Shown piece by piece: positions 18,141 through 27,286 of a stretch of DNA of 64,000 nucleotides. The translations under genes and the position numbers were made by a program. Position 1 is the stretch's first letter. Every line of letters starts with the position of its first letter. This DNA comes from Burkholderia ambifaria AMMD (lineage in GTDB: Bacteria > Pseudomonadota > Gammaproteobacteria > Burkholderiales > Burkholderiaceae): assembly GCF_000203915.1 (NCBI RefSeq), contig NC_008392.1, positions 62,001 through 126,000 of the forward strand. The letters are read 5' to 3'. Below the pieces are notes generated by a model. The model saw only the letters and a list, made by a program, of their open reading frames with translations. It searched no databases and was not told the origin of the DNA.

Positions 18141-19211
18141 ATGTCGAAATCCGACGATGACGGCACGCGGCTGTTCGGCCGTTCGCGAACCATCCAGGAC
18201 TTGCTGCTGAAAATTTCGCGCGTCGCCGCGACGCGCGTGAGTGTGCTCGTGGTCGGCGAAAGCGGTGCCGGCAAGGACATCGTCGCGCGGCTGATCCACG
18301 ACATGAGCCCGCGGCGGCGCGGCCCGTTCGTGCCCGTCAATTGCGGTGCGATTCCGAAAGACATCGCAGAGTCCCATTTGTTCGGACATGAAAAAGGCAG
18401 CTTCACCGGCGCGGTTGCACAACATGTGGGCATGTTCGAAGCCGCGCGCGGCGGCACGCTGTTTCTCGACGAAATCGCGGAAATGCCCGCGGAATTGCAG
18501 GTGAAACTACTGCGCACGCTCGAATCGAACACGATCGTGCGGGTTGGCGGCCACGAAGCGATTCCGCTCGACGTGCGGATCGTCGCGGCCACCCATCACG
18601 ATCCGGTCGAGGCCGTGCGCAGCGGCCGGCTGCGCGAGGATCTGTTCTACCGGATCGCGACGATCGCGCTGCACGTACCCGCGCTGCGACAGCGCGAGGA
18701 CGACGTCGGCGACATCGCGCTGCAGATCGTCGAGCGGCTGAACGCGCGGCACCGCACGCGCAAGCGCCTGTCGATGCAGGCGATGAAGGCGCTGCGCGCA
18801 TACACGTGGCCGGGCAACGTGCGCGAGTTGCGCAACGCGCTGGAGCGTGCGTTCATCCTCGCGGACGACCAGATCGAACTGCAGCTTCCGCGCCGCCTGC
18901 CGCCGCGCGAGGAAGTGCGTCACAACGCGATGACGCTGCATATCGGCACGACGCTCGCGCATACGCAGCAGCGCTTCATCGTCGCGTCGCTGCGTCACTT
19001 CAACGGCGACAAGCCGCGCACCGCGAAGGCGCTCGGCATCAGCCTGAAGACGCTGTACAACCGCCTCGCGCTGCTGCCCGAACACGAGCGCAACGCGACG
19101 AACGGCACCGGCGCGTCGACGTCGGGCGCGAGTAGCGCCAATGGCACCAGCGGCAGCAGCACCAGCAGCGCCGCGAGCGTGCCCTCGCCGGCGAGCCCGT
19201 CGAGCGCCTAA
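18141..19211 (+). CDS. Receiverless sigma-54 enhancer-binding protein
   Basis: A 356-residue protein consisting of an AAA+ domain almost from the start (Walker A GESGAGKD near residue 40, GSFTGA loop, GGTLFLDEI, WPGNVRELRN), a Fis-type helix-turn-helix (TAKALGISLKTLYNRLALL), and a Ser/Thr/Ala/Gly-rich low-complexity tail of about 35 residues. It has no receiver or other sensory domain, like PspF or HrpR/S, so its activity must be set by expression or a partner protein. The ATG at 18141 was preferred over an upstream in-frame start. It is divergent from the NtrC-type regulator. The two share the GSFTGA loop and a similar recognition helix, so they may read related sites. Confidence 0.9.
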   Translation: MSKSDDDGTRLFGRSRTIQDLLLKISRVAATRVSVLVVGESGAGKDIVARLIHDMSPRRRGPFVPVNCGAIPKDIAESHLFGHEKGSFTGAVAQHVGMFEAARGGTLFLDEIAEMPAELQVKLLRTLESNTIVRVGGHEAIPLDVRIVAATHHDPVEAVRSGRLREDLFYRIATIALHVPALRQREDDVGDIALQIVERLNARHRTRKRLSMQAMKALRAYTWPGNVRELRNALERAFILADDQIELQLPRRLPPREEVRHNAMTLHIGTTLAHTQQRFIVASLRHFNGDKPRTAKALGISLKTLYNRLALLPEHERNATNGTGASTSGASSANGTSGSSTSSAASVPSPASPSSA

Positions 19212-19260
19212 GCGCACCCGCTTCAACGGCTGCATCGCGTCGATCACGGCCCCGCTCACA

Positions 19261-20211
19261 CTACGACGCAACGTCGCGCAATGCGTTGTCCCAGTCGCGC
19301 GCGAAGCGCTCGATGCCGAACCGCTCGCACGCGTCGCGCTTCGCCGCCGCGCCCCACTCGCGCGCGAGTTCCGGATCGCGGATCAGCATGCGCATCGCGT
19401 CGATCAGCACGTCGGGCCGCGTATCGGCGACACCATTCGAACCTGTCTTCACGAGCTGCGCCATCTCGGTCGTCGCGAGCGCGACGATCGGCAGCCCGAT
19501 CATCATCGCCTCGATCACCGCGAGCCCGAGGCTCGTGTAGCGGATCGGATTGAAGAAGAACCGGTAGTGCGACAGGAACTGCGGCAGCGCCGGGTTCGGC
19601 ACTTCCCCGATGCCGCCGAGGTCGGTCGAGCCCATCCCGACCAGATCGAGCGGTACGCTGTGGCGCACGACCTCGAACAGGTCCGCGCCGAGCCGCCGCC
19701 CGCGCCGCGCGAGGTTGTTCACGACCGTCACGCCCTTCGGCAGCGTGCCGCGATACTCGATGCCGTCGGGCAGCAGCACGCCATGCTCGATCACGCGCGT
19801 CGGCGTGACACCGTTGTCCCACATCAGCGCGTTGAACGGCGTCACGTGCACCAGCAACATGTTCGGGTCCTGCACCGGATGCAGCGTGTCGGTCGGATGC
19901 TCGCGCGGCGGATCGTGCTCGACGAACAGCGCGGGCAATGCCCGCTGCGCATCGCTCAGCAATCGCAGCCGGTCTTGCTCGTAGTGCCGGTGATGCTGGT
20001 ACAGCACGCAGTCGAACTCGGTGTCGCGCACGCATTCGACGCTCACCTCGTGCACGTTGTCGCCCCACGGCAGATGCCCGACCCGACCCGCATAGCCGGG
20101 CGGATGCTGCGGCTTCGTCACGAGGTAGAAATCGTGCGGTGCCTGCGACAGGTAATACAGATAGTTGCCATGCACGTGCCAGGTGAGCACGCGCAACCGC
20201 TTACGTGACAT
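19261..20211 (-). CDS. Glycosyltransferase, GT4-like GT-B fold
   Basis: A 316-residue protein. LRVLTWHVHGNYLYYLSQ marks the N-terminal half; the C-terminal half has SLGLAVIEAMMIGLPIVALAT, the E-x7-E-like nucleotide-sugar site of GT4 enzymes, then NGVADTRPDVLIDAM. It is shorter than a usual GT4 (about 370-400), with a compact N-lobe. It is the last gene of a seven-gene overlapping run and overlaps the upstream heptosyltransferase stop by 11 bases. Sugar and acceptor are unknown. Confidence 0.75.
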   Translation of the reverse strand: MSRKRLRVLTWHVHGNYLYYLSQAPHDFYLVTKPQHPPGYAGRVGHLPWGDNVHEVSVECVRDTEFDCVLYQHHRHYEQDRLRLLSDAQRALPALFVEHDPPREHPTDTLHPVQDPNMLLVHVTPFNALMWDNGVTPTRVIEHGVLLPDGIEYRGTLPKGVTVVNNLARRGRRLGADLFEVVRHSVPLDLVGMGSTDLGGIGEVPNPALPQFLSHYRFFFNPIRYTSLGLAVIEAMMIGLPIVALATTEMAQLVKTGSNGVADTRPDVLIDAMRMLIRDPELAREWGAAAKRDACERFGIERFARDWDNALRDVAS

Positions 20212-21277
20212 GACGTCTCTCCTCCGCGAGCAGTTCGCCCGCCCGTTCCATCACGTCGTCGACGCCGATCGCGCTCGCGCATTCGTGCCCGTACGGGCAG
20301 GTGTCGAACATGCACGGCCGGCAAGCCGGGTAGTTCGCGATCACGCGATGACGGTCGGCATCGAGCGGCGCCCAGCGCGCCGTATCGCTGCCGCAGGCGA
20401 CGACGATGCTCGGCGTACCGAGCGCCGCCGCGACATGCGACACGCCCGTGTCGTTGCACAGCAGCAGCCGCGCGCGACCGATCAGCGCGGCCAGCGCGCC
20501 GAGCGGCGTGCGTCCGCACAGGTTCACGCACGGTCGCCCGATCTGCTCGGCGAATGCGGCGGCCAGCGCGATTTCCGCGCGCGTGCCGGTCAGCACGATC
20601 TGCCAGCCTTCGGACGCGAGCTGCCGCGCGGCGCTCGCGAAACGCTCGACCGGCCAGCGCCGCGACGCCATCCGCGCGCCCGGATGGACGATCACGTAGC
20701 GGCCCGGATCGAGCGCGTGTTCTTCGCACAGCACATGCCAGAGCGCGTAGTCGAGGCCGCCGAGCGGGAATTCGAGGTAGTCGCCCCAGTCCGGATAGCC
20801 GAGCTTGCGCGTGAGCGACAGGCAGTGCGTGACCTCGGGCTCGCCGTCACGCCAGGGCACCTGACAGTCGAGCGCGGTCGTGCCGCCGTCGGCCGGCACG
20901 AAGCCGGCGGTGCGCGTTGCGCCGAGCGACGCGACGATCGCGTTGGTCTGCGCGCCGCTGCCGTGCAGCTGGATCGCGAGATCGAAGTCGCGCGCACGGC
21001 ATTCCGCGACGAACGCCTCGCGCGCGGCTGCGTCGGCTTCCGGCTGCTCGCCGAGGCCCGGCGCGCCCGGAAACGCGATGAAGTTGTCGATGTAGTCGGA
21101 GAAGCGCGACGCGAATTCGCGCGCCCACGGCAACCCGATCAGCGTGATGCGCGCATCCGGTTCGCCGCGCCGCAGCGCGCGCAACGCCGGCACCGCGCAC
21201 AGCATGTCGCCGAGCTGCAGCGCGCGAAATACCGCGATGCGGGTCGGGCCGGACGATGAAGCGGAATCGAACATCAT
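20201..21277 (-). CDS. GT9 heptosyltransferase-like protein (first)
   Basis: A 358-residue GT9 enzyme. FRALQLGDMLCAVPALRALRR is the N-terminal signature of ADP-heptose:LPS transferases. IVHPGARMASRRWPVERFA carries the donor-binding segment, and LLLCNDTGVSHVAAALGTPSI is the C-terminal family motif. The conserved Cys-rich end (NYPACRPCMFDTCPYGHEC) is shared with many orphan GT9 proteins outside LPS core loci. It overlaps both neighbours by a few bases. It probably transfers a heptose or similar sugar in a dedicated glycan, not necessarily LPS core. Confidence 0.85.
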   Translation of the reverse strand: MMFDSASSSGPTRIAVFRALQLGDMLCAVPALRALRRGEPDARITLIGLPWAREFASRFSDYIDNFIAFPGAPGLGEQPEADAAAREAFVAECRARDFDLAIQLHGSGAQTNAIVASLGATRTAGFVPADGGTTALDCQVPWRDGEPEVTHCLSLTRKLGYPDWGDYLEFPLGGLDYALWHVLCEEHALDPGRYVIVHPGARMASRRWPVERFASAARQLASEGWQIVLTGTRAEIALAAAFAEQIGRPCVNLCGRTPLGALAALIGRARLLLCNDTGVSHVAAALGTPSIVVACGSDTARWAPLDADRHRVIANYPACRPCMFDTCPYGHECASAIGVDDVMERAGELLAEERRHVT

Positions 21278-22275
21278 AGGAAGAACACCCGGAAGTGAAG
21301 CGCGCCGCGCATGCGCCAGTACAGCGACACGGGCGGAATCGCGATCGACGTGACGATCATCTCGGCGACATGCGACGGCGTGAGCCGCGTGCCGCGCAGC
21401 CGCTTCGCGCAGAATGCGGCGGTGATTACGGCCCACGCGAGCGCGCACGCGATGCCCGCCGTGCGCCAGCCGGCCGCGAAACAGCCGATCGCGCCGAGCG
21501 CGAACAGCACGGCCGCGTAGTAGTTCCACGGCGGCATCGGCCGGATATGACGCCGGTAGGTCGTGCGATGCTTCTTGTACAGCAGCGCGTCGAAATACAC
21601 CTTCGACTGCTGGCCGATGCTCGCGCCCCAGCGCGCGGGGCGCACCGGATGCACGATCCGCGCGGCGTCGACCTCGACGATCGGCCCCGCATGCTCGCGC
21701 AGCGCGAACATCAGGTCGGCGTCCTCGCGCCACGCGCGCGTGAAGCGTTCGTCGAAACCGCCGACGCGTTCGAGCGCCGCGCGCCGCACGAAGCAGTTCG
21801 CGGTCGCGAACTCCGCGTGCGCAAGGCCGGCCGCGTCGCGTTCGTAGTCGGTCGGACGCGGCCGCAGCGGCACGTCGATGCGCCCGGCCGCCGCGGCCGC
21901 CGACGGCTCGGCCTGCAGCGCGGCCGCGCCGTGGCGCAGCCAGGTCCGATCGGGAATCGTGTCGTCGTCGGTGAACGCGATCAGCGCGCCGCGCGCGCCG
22001 CGCCAGCCGACATTGCGCGCGCCGGCCGGGCCCTGCGTATCGGGCGCGGTCATGTAGCGGATTATCGGCACGTCGGCCACGCGCGTGCGGCACGCGTCGA
22101 CGACGGCCCGCGCGCTGCCGGCCGGATCGTCGTCGACGACGACGATCTCGTAGGTCGTGGGATCGAACACCTGCACGCACAGCGCGTCGAGGCAGCGCTC
22201 GAGCAGGTCGGGCCGCCGGTAGGTCGGCACGACGACCGACACGACCGGCGGCAGTTGCGTGGCGCGCATGTTCAT
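21274..22275 (-). CDS. Membrane-anchored GT2 glycosyltransferase
   Basis: A 333-residue protein. VVSVVVPTYRRPDLLERCL and VVVDDDPAG form the GT-A nucleotide site, FTDDDTIPD the D-x-D metal site, and WREDADLMFALRE the ED catalytic motif. After about residue 250 there are two or three hydrophobic helices (WNYYAAVLFALGAIGCFAAG onward), so it sits in the inner membrane. ATG at 22275 overlaps the carbamoyltransferase stop (ATGA). The 3' end overlaps the next gene's start by four bases. Confidence 0.85.
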   Translation of the reverse strand: MNMRATQLPPVVSVVVPTYRRPDLLERCLDALCVQVFDPTTYEIVVVDDDPAGSARAVVDACRTRVADVPIIRYMTAPDTQGPAGARNVGWRGARGALIAFTDDDTIPDRTWLRHGAAALQAEPSAAAAAGRIDVPLRPRPTDYERDAAGLAHAEFATANCFVRRAALERVGGFDERFTRAWREDADLMFALREHAGPIVEVDAARIVHPVRPARWGASIGQQSKVYFDALLYKKHRTTYRRHIRPMPPWNYYAAVLFALGAIGCFAAGWRTAGIACALAWAVITAAFCAKRLRGTRLTPSHVAEMIVTSIAIPPVSLYWRMRGALHFRVFFL

Positions 22276-24017
22276 CTCGGCTTCTCCAGCAGGAACGAAC
22301 CGATCACGAGCGCGTCGAGCGGCGACGTCCAGAAGCATTCGATCGCGTCGCGCGGCGAACAGACGATCGGCTCGCCGCGCGTGTTGAACGACGTGTTGAC
22401 GAGCACCGGCACGCCGGTGAGCGCGTCGAACTCGGACAATAGCGCGTGCAGCAGCGGATGCTGCTGTTCGTCGACGGTCTGCACGCGCGCGGTGCCGTCG
22501 ATGTGGCGCACCGCCGGAATCTTCGCTTCCGCGCCGGGCGCGACGTCGTACACGAACAGCATGAACGGCGCGCGCAGCGGCGTGCGTCGCCCGCCGATGA
22601 ACCACTGATGCGCACGGCTTTCCAGCACGACCGGCGCGACCGGCCGGAAGTCCTCGCGATCCTTGATCCGGTTCAGCTTGCGCTGCATGTCCGGATCGAT
22701 CGGCGAAGCGAGGATCGAACGGGCACCGAGCGCGCGCGGCCCGAACTCCATGCGGCCCTGGAACCAGCCGATCACGCGGTTCGCCGCGAGCAGCGCGGCC
22801 GTCTGCGCGGCGACGTCGGCGAGCCGCCGGTACGGCAGCTGCGCCTCCTTCAGGAACGCCTCGATCGCGTCGTCGCTGTACGACGGTCCGAGATACGCAT
22901 GGTCCATCCGCCAGTCGCCGCGCATCCCGCGCATCCGGAAGTCGGTCCACAACGCGGCGCCGAGCGCGGTGCCCGCGTCGCCGGCGGCCGGCTGCACCCA
23001 TACGTCGTCGAACGGCCCGCGATCGCGGATCTTCGCGTTCATCACGCAGTTCAGCGCGACGCCGCCCGCCATCGCGAGCTGCTTCTCGCCGCTCTCGGCG
23101 GCGAGCCAGTCGACCGCCTGCAACACCGTTTCCTCGAGCACCACCTGCAGCGCGTGCGCGATGTCGCAGTGATGCGGCTCGATCGGGCCGCCGCGCTCGC
23201 GCGGCGCGCCGAATCGCGCGGCCAGATCGGCTTCGACGACCTCGTAGCGGCCTTCGCCGTTGTAGCTCACCAGCCTGCGCATCTCGTCGGCGAGCACCGG
23301 CTTGCCGTACGACGCGAGCGCCATCACCTTGTACTCGTCGGACGAATGCAGGAAGCCGAGGTAGCGCGTCACGTGCTCGTACAGCAGGCCGAGCGAGTGC
23401 GGCAGGTTGATCTGCCCGAGCCGCCGGTAAGCCTGGCCGTCGAATACGCCGTAACTCGTGGTCGCGCGTTCGCCGCGCCCGTCGAGCGTCATCACCGCGC
23501 AGTGGTCGTACGGCGCGGCGAGAAACGCGCTCGCCTCATGCGCGAGATGGTGCTCGATGAAGTGCCAGCGAAACGGCCCGTCGTGCGCGACGCCGCGAAA
23601 GCGCCGCTGCAGGTGATGCGGCGCGCCGCCCGCGAGCTGGCGCGGCGCGTTCACGATCGACGACAGGAACAGCGGATGCCACGGCGACGCGCCATCGGCA
23701 CGCGGCGCGTGCGCGGACGGCGCCAGCGGCAGCGTCAGCTCGGGCGTGTTGCCGTGCCGATCGAGTTCGAGCCACGGATCGTACGAATACGCGACATGGT
23801 CGACCTCGGCCAGCGTGATGTCGGCTTCCGCGAGACAGTAGTCGATCGCGTGATACGGCAGCTCCCACGTCGAAAACGGCACCGGCCGCTTCGCGTGCTT
23901 CACGTGCGTGAAGCGTTCCTCCTCGGCGGCGGCGAGCACGACGCCGTCGCGCACGAGGCACGCGGCGCTGTCGTGGAAAGCGGCGTTGATGCCGAGCGTG
24001 TAAGTGGAGTCGGGCAT
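22272..24017 (-). CDS. O-carbamoyltransferase (NodU/CmcH/TobZ family)
   Basis: A 581-residue two-domain protein. The N-terminal Kae1-like domain has FHDSAACLV, EEERFTHVKH and the metal-binding HHLAHEASAF. The C-terminal YrdC-like domain (from about residue 395) has GRMEFGPRALGARSILA and NTSFNTRGEPIV. The family makes carbamoyl-adenylate from carbamoyl phosphate and ATP, then carbamoylates a hydroxyl on a sugar or antibiotic. Length agrees with TobZ and NodU. Placed among glycosyltransferases, it probably decorates the glycan made by this operon. Confidence 0.92.
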   Translation of the reverse strand: MPDSTYTLGINAAFHDSAACLVRDGVVLAAAEEERFTHVKHAKRPVPFSTWELPYHAIDYCLAEADITLAEVDHVAYSYDPWLELDRHGNTPELTLPLAPSAHAPRADGASPWHPLFLSSIVNAPRQLAGGAPHHLQRRFRGVAHDGPFRWHFIEHHLAHEASAFLAAPYDHCAVMTLDGRGERATTSYGVFDGQAYRRLGQINLPHSLGLLYEHVTRYLGFLHSSDEYKVMALASYGKPVLADEMRRLVSYNGEGRYEVVEADLAARFGAPRERGGPIEPHHCDIAHALQVVLEETVLQAVDWLAAESGEKQLAMAGGVALNCVMNAKIRDRGPFDDVWVQPAAGDAGTALGAALWTDFRMRGMRGDWRMDHAYLGPSYSDDAIEAFLKEAQLPYRRLADVAAQTAALLAANRVIGWFQGRMEFGPRALGARSILASPIDPDMQRKLNRIKDREDFRPVAPVVLESRAHQWFIGGRRTPLRAPFMLFVYDVAPGAEAKIPAVRHIDGTARVQTVDEQQHPLLHALLSEFDALTGVPVLVNTSFNTRGEPIVCSPRDAIECFWTSPLDALVIGSFLLEKPR

Positions 24018-24020
24018 GCG

Positions 24021-25223
24021 TCAGCTCCTGGTGATGACGTGCGCGAAGGGAATCACGTTCGATGCGTTCGCGGCGACCGGCTCGACGCCGCGGACGGCGG
24101 CGCGCGCGGCCGCGCGTTGCGCATGGCGCTCGCTGCCGCGCAGCAGCGCGTGCGTCGCCGCGACGACGTCGTCGACGCTCACGCCGAGCAGGCACGGATG
24201 CCCCGGCTGGTTGCATACGCTGCGATAGCAGTTGCGACACGGCACATCGACGTTCAACGCGCGATGCGGCACACGCCACGGCGTGTGCTGGGGGTTGGTC
24301 AGTGCGTACAGATCGACGACCGGCGTGCCGAGCGCGGCCGCGAGATGCACGGGGCCGCTGTTGTTCGACAGCAGCAGGTCGGCCGTCTCGATCAGCGCGC
24401 CGAGCTCGCCGAGCGGCAGCGCGCCGGCGAGCGGCACCGCGCGCGGCCCCGCGCGTTCGCACACGGCCTCGACGAGCGGCCGCTCGTCCGCGCTGCCCGT
24501 CACCGCGATCCCGTCGAACAGCGGCGCGAGCCGCGCGGCCGCGGCGCCGAAGCGCTCGGCCGGCCAGCGCCGCGACGCCGCGCTCGCGCCGGGATGCACG
24601 ACGAGCCAGCGCGCGCGCGCCGAGCCCGGCCGGCGCGGGCCGCCGATGCGCTCCAGCGCGGCGCGCAGCCGGGCGTGCAGCGCATCGCGCGCCGCGTCGC
24701 CGGGCTCGAACGCCATCCGCCAGTCGGAGGTCTTCGCGCCGATCGAGCGCACCAGCGCGAGCTGGCGCGCGACCTCGTGGCGCACGAACGATTCCGGCTC
24801 GAGTTCCGGCACGCGGTCGGTCAATAGTTCATACGGATTCTCGCGACAATGCGCGAGCCGTAGTGGGATGCCCGCGAGCCAGCACATCATCGCGGCCGGC
24901 AGCGGGCTCTGGCTATACACGGTGAAGATCACGGCCGCGTCGAAGTGGCCGGCCAACAGCCGGTCGATCATGTCGAGATCGACGACCGGATCGCCGCGGG
25001 CCTCCGGATGCTTGACCCAGGGCGCGTCATACGTCCACACGTCGTCGACCATCGGCAGATGCGGCGCGAGCGCGGCGCCGGTGCGCGAAGTCAGCAGCGT
25101 GAGCCGGCGGCCCTGCCCGCTCTCCTTCAGCGCGCGCAGCGCGGGCGTCGTCATCAGCACGTCGCCGAGGCTGTCGAGCCGCACGCACAGGATCCGGCGT
25201 GCACGATCCCACGCCGCGCTCAT
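24021..25223 (-). CDS. GT9 heptosyltransferase-like protein (second)
   Basis: A 400-residue GT9 protein. ILCVRLDSLGDVLMTTPALRALK is the N-terminal family motif (split here: ILCVRLDSLGDV, then LMTTPAL), WLVVHPGASAASRRWPAERF the donor site, and LLLSNNSGPVHLAAALGTPVV the C-terminal motif. A Cys-rich segment (CRNCYRSVCNQPGHPC) resembles that of the other GT9 gene at the same position. ATG at 25223 was chosen; it overlaps the HAD-gene stop as ATGA. A tail of about 40 residues after the GT domain is not recognised. Confidence 0.87.
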   Translation of the reverse strand: MSAAWDRARRILCVRLDSLGDVLMTTPALRALKESGQGRRLTLLTSRTGAALAPHLPMVDDVWTYDAPWVKHPEARGDPVVDLDMIDRLLAGHFDAAVIFTVYSQSPLPAAMMCWLAGIPLRLAHCRENPYELLTDRVPELEPESFVRHEVARQLALVRSIGAKTSDWRMAFEPGDAARDALHARLRAALERIGGPRRPGSARARWLVVHPGASAASRRWPAERFGAAAARLAPLFDGIAVTGSADERPLVEAVCERAGPRAVPLAGALPLGELGALIETADLLLSNNSGPVHLAAALGTPVVDLYALTNPQHTPWRVPHRALNVDVPCRNCYRSVCNQPGHPCLLGVSVDDVVAATHALLRGSERHAQRAAARAAVRGVEPVAANASNVIPFAHVITRS

Positions 25224-25831
25224 CGCCGCACCCACGAGCCGTGACGGCGCACGGCCTCGCGCACGACGATGTCGGCGGCGAGGTCGAGACGGGTGACCAC
25301 GTGGAGCGGCGTGCGCGTGGCGTCGATCCGCCATTCGGTCTCGTTGCCGCAGTCGACCAGGATCGTGCCGCAGCGTGCGGCGCGGCCGGCCTCGACGTCA
25401 TCGAGGATGTCGCCGATCATCCAGCTCCATTCGGCGACCGCGCCGAGCGTCGCGAGCGCACGGCGCAACATGCCGGGGCGCGGCTTGCGGCAAATGCAGT
25501 CGCAGGTGTAGCGCGGCACGCTGCCCGCCGGGTGATGCGGGCAGTAAAAAAAGTCCGCCAGCACCGCGCCGTTCGCTTCGAACAGTTCGGCGAGACGCTG
25601 GCGGACCGCGCCAAGCTCACGTTCGGTAAAGCGGCCGAGCGCGACGCCCGGCTGGTTCGACACGACCGCGATCGGCATGCCGGTCTCGCCGAGCGTGCGC
25701 AGCGCGCGCGCCGCGCCCGGCGCGAGTTTCATCCGCGCGGGATCGACGTTGTACGGCACGTTCTCGAGCAGCGTGCCGTCCTTGTCGAGCAGCACGGCGC
25801 CCGGCAGCCGCCGTTCGCGCTTCAGGGCCAT
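25220..25831 (-). CDS. HAD phosphatase, GmhB-like (heptose bisphosphate phosphatase)
   Basis: A 203-residue HAD of the HisB-N/GmhB group. LLDKDGTLLENVPYN carries the two catalytic Asp, VVSNQPGVALG the second motif, and IGDILDDVEAG the Mg-binding end. A zinc loop has the Cys/His pattern C-x-H-H...C-x-C-x-C-R-K-P-x-P-G-M, diagnostic of GmhB. GmhB removes the 7-phosphate of D-glycero-manno-heptose bisphosphate. Together with two GT9 genes it suggests that an NDP-heptose is consumed here. It overlaps both neighbours. Confidence 0.87.
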   Translation of the reverse strand: MALKRERRLPGAVLLDKDGTLLENVPYNVDPARMKLAPGAARALRTLGETGMPIAVVSNQPGVALGRFTERELGAVRQRLAELFEANGAVLADFFYCPHHPAGSVPRYTCDCICRKPRPGMLRRALATLGAVAEWSWMIGDILDDVEAGRAARCGTILVDCGNETEWRIDATRTPLHVVTRLDLAADIVVREAVRRHGSWVRR

Positions 25832-26577
25832 GACGTCTCCTTCATCGGCAGCACCATCAGCTCCGGCACGACGGTGCCCGGCGGCTGCGTCAGCACGAAC
25901 CGCACGGCGGCCGCGACGTGCTCCGGCGGCTGCAGCGTGTCCTCGTCGATGTCGGGGAAGCGGTCGAGCAGGAACGGCGTGCGCATCCCGCCCGCGACGA
26001 TCGCCGACACGCTCACGCCGGCCGGTCGCAACTCCGCATGCAGCGCATGCGACAGCCCGAGCAGCCCCCACTTCGTCGCGTGATACGCGGACGCATTCGG
26101 CCACGCGCGCTTCGATGCTGTCGACGCGATGTTGACGATATGGCCGCTGCCGCGCGCCTTCATCATCGGCACCGCCGCGTGGCACATCAGATACGGGCCG
26201 AACAGGTTCGTCATCATCACCTGCTGCCACGCCGACACGCTCACGTCGTCGATCGGCGCGGTCACGTCGATCGCCGCGTTGTTGACGATCACGTCGAGAT
26301 CGCCGAGCGCCTCGCGCGCGTCGTGTACCACCTGCAGCACCGACGCTTCGTCGCGCACGTCGAGTGGCCGTCCGACCGCCTGGCCGCCATGCCGCTCGAG
26401 TCGTTGCGCGACGGCCGCCGCGCGGTCGCCGTCGAGATCGGCGACGATCACGTGCGCGCCGTGTTGCGCCAGCTCCTCGCAGATGGCCTCGCCGAGGCCG
26501 CGGCCGCCGCCCGTCACGAGCGCGGTGCGTCCGGCAAGAGATTGGCGGGCGGGATCGTGAGTCGCGTTCACATGCAC
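25822..26577 (-). CDS. SDR oxidoreductase heading the glycan operon
   Basis: A classical 251-residue SDR: TGGGRGLG cofactor loop, NNAAID, catalytic Ser in NIASTAS and the Tyr/Lys pair in YHATK. It is the first of seven overlapping minus-strand genes (26577 down to 19261). Its role may be oxidation or reduction of a sugar intermediate, but it could be a general dehydrogenase that travels with the cluster. Its stop overlaps the HAD gene by ten bases. Confidence 0.85.
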   Translation of the reverse strand: MHVNATHDPARQSLAGRTALVTGGGRGLGEAICEELAQHGAHVIVADLDGDRAAAVAQRLERHGGQAVGRPLDVRDEASVLQVVHDAREALGDLDVIVNNAAIDVTAPIDDVSVSAWQQVMMTNLFGPYLMCHAAVPMMKARGSGHIVNIASTASKRAWPNASAYHATKWGLLGLSHALHAELRPAGVSVSAIVAGGMRTPFLLDRFPDIDEDTLQPPEHVAAAVRFVLTQPPGTVVPELMVLPMKETSWP

Positions 26578-26652
26578 CTCCTGTATGCGTCCGAAGAATC
26601 GTCAGAATCGTGGCCGTGACACTTGTCGCGACAAGCGTCGGTACAGGGGTAC

Positions 26653-26668
26653 AGCGAGAAGCATGCCC
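26653..26668 (-). promoter_or_regulatory. Degenerate sigma-54-like element before the glycan operon
   Basis: GGCATG-N4-TCGC on the minus strand keeps -24 GG and -12 GC at the right spacing but lacks the TT. It points to the SDR gene about 76 bases away. Confidence 0.35.
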
Positions 26669-26758
26669 GTGGGCGCGCGCCCGTGCCGTGTCGGCGGGCG
26701 GCGCGCGGTCGCTGGCTTTTTTATAACGGGCTGTAAAAACGTGCCCGCGCGCCCGGGC

Positions 26759-27286
26759 TCAGATCGCGAGCGCGTCCGGCGTCGCCTGCGCGCGGTGCTT
26801 CGCGACCGCGCGCAGGCAATGCGCGATGCAGCCCGCGAACGCCTCGTCGAACCACGGTTGTGCGCCCGACACGCCGACCACGATCCCGTGCTGCGCGACA
26901 CCGCCCCACAGGTTGGTGTCGCCCGCGCGCAGCCGGTACGGCTCCAGCGCCTGCACGACGTGGCCGTCGCGGCCGGTTTCCCACGACAGCCGCGCCTTCG
27001 CGCGTGCGTAGGCGCGATAGTCGGCATCCCAGTCCTTCGGGTCGGGCAGCGAGAACTCGTAGAGGATAGCGTCCTCGAATGTAGCGTCGCGCGGCCCCAG
27101 CGCCGGATCCATGATCACGATGTGCAGACAGCCGCTGTCGCCGACGAAGTCGCTCTGCAACGCGGCCGACAACGTCGGCAGCAGCAGCTCGACGGCCGCG
27201 ACCGCGGCCTGGCGATCGGCGAACGCGCTACCGCCGCGGCGCTGGGTCAGGGTTTCGGGGGGCGTCGGATTCAGAAGGTTCGGCAT
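26759..27286 (-). CDS. Uncharacterised 175-residue protein
   Basis: I do not recognise this family. It is a soluble, mixed alpha/beta protein without signal peptide or membrane helix; WETGRDGHVVQALEPYRLRAGDTN and WGGVAQHGIVVGVSGAQPWFDEAFAG suggest a small-ligand-binding fold, but that is only an impression. Two Cys occur near the C-terminus (CIAHCLRAV). The coding region overlaps the 3' end of the ABC-receiver gene by about 58 bases in a different frame, and an AGGAGG-like site precedes the ATG. Codon use is like the neighbours, so it looks real. Confidence 0.65.
   Translation of the reverse strand: MPNLLNPTPPETLTQRRGGSAFADRQAAVAAVELLLPTLSAALQSDFVGDSGCLHIVIMDPALGPRDATFEDAILYEFSLPDPKDWDADYRAYARAKARLSWETGRDGHVVQALEPYRLRAGDTNLWGGVAQHGIVVGVSGAQPWFDEAFAGCIAHCLRAVAKHRAQATPDALAI

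Noticed and set aside
26715..26745. A/T-rich stretch after the 175-residue gene as its terminator
   Set aside because: The five-base stem is too short and the T run precedes rather than follows it on the coding strand.
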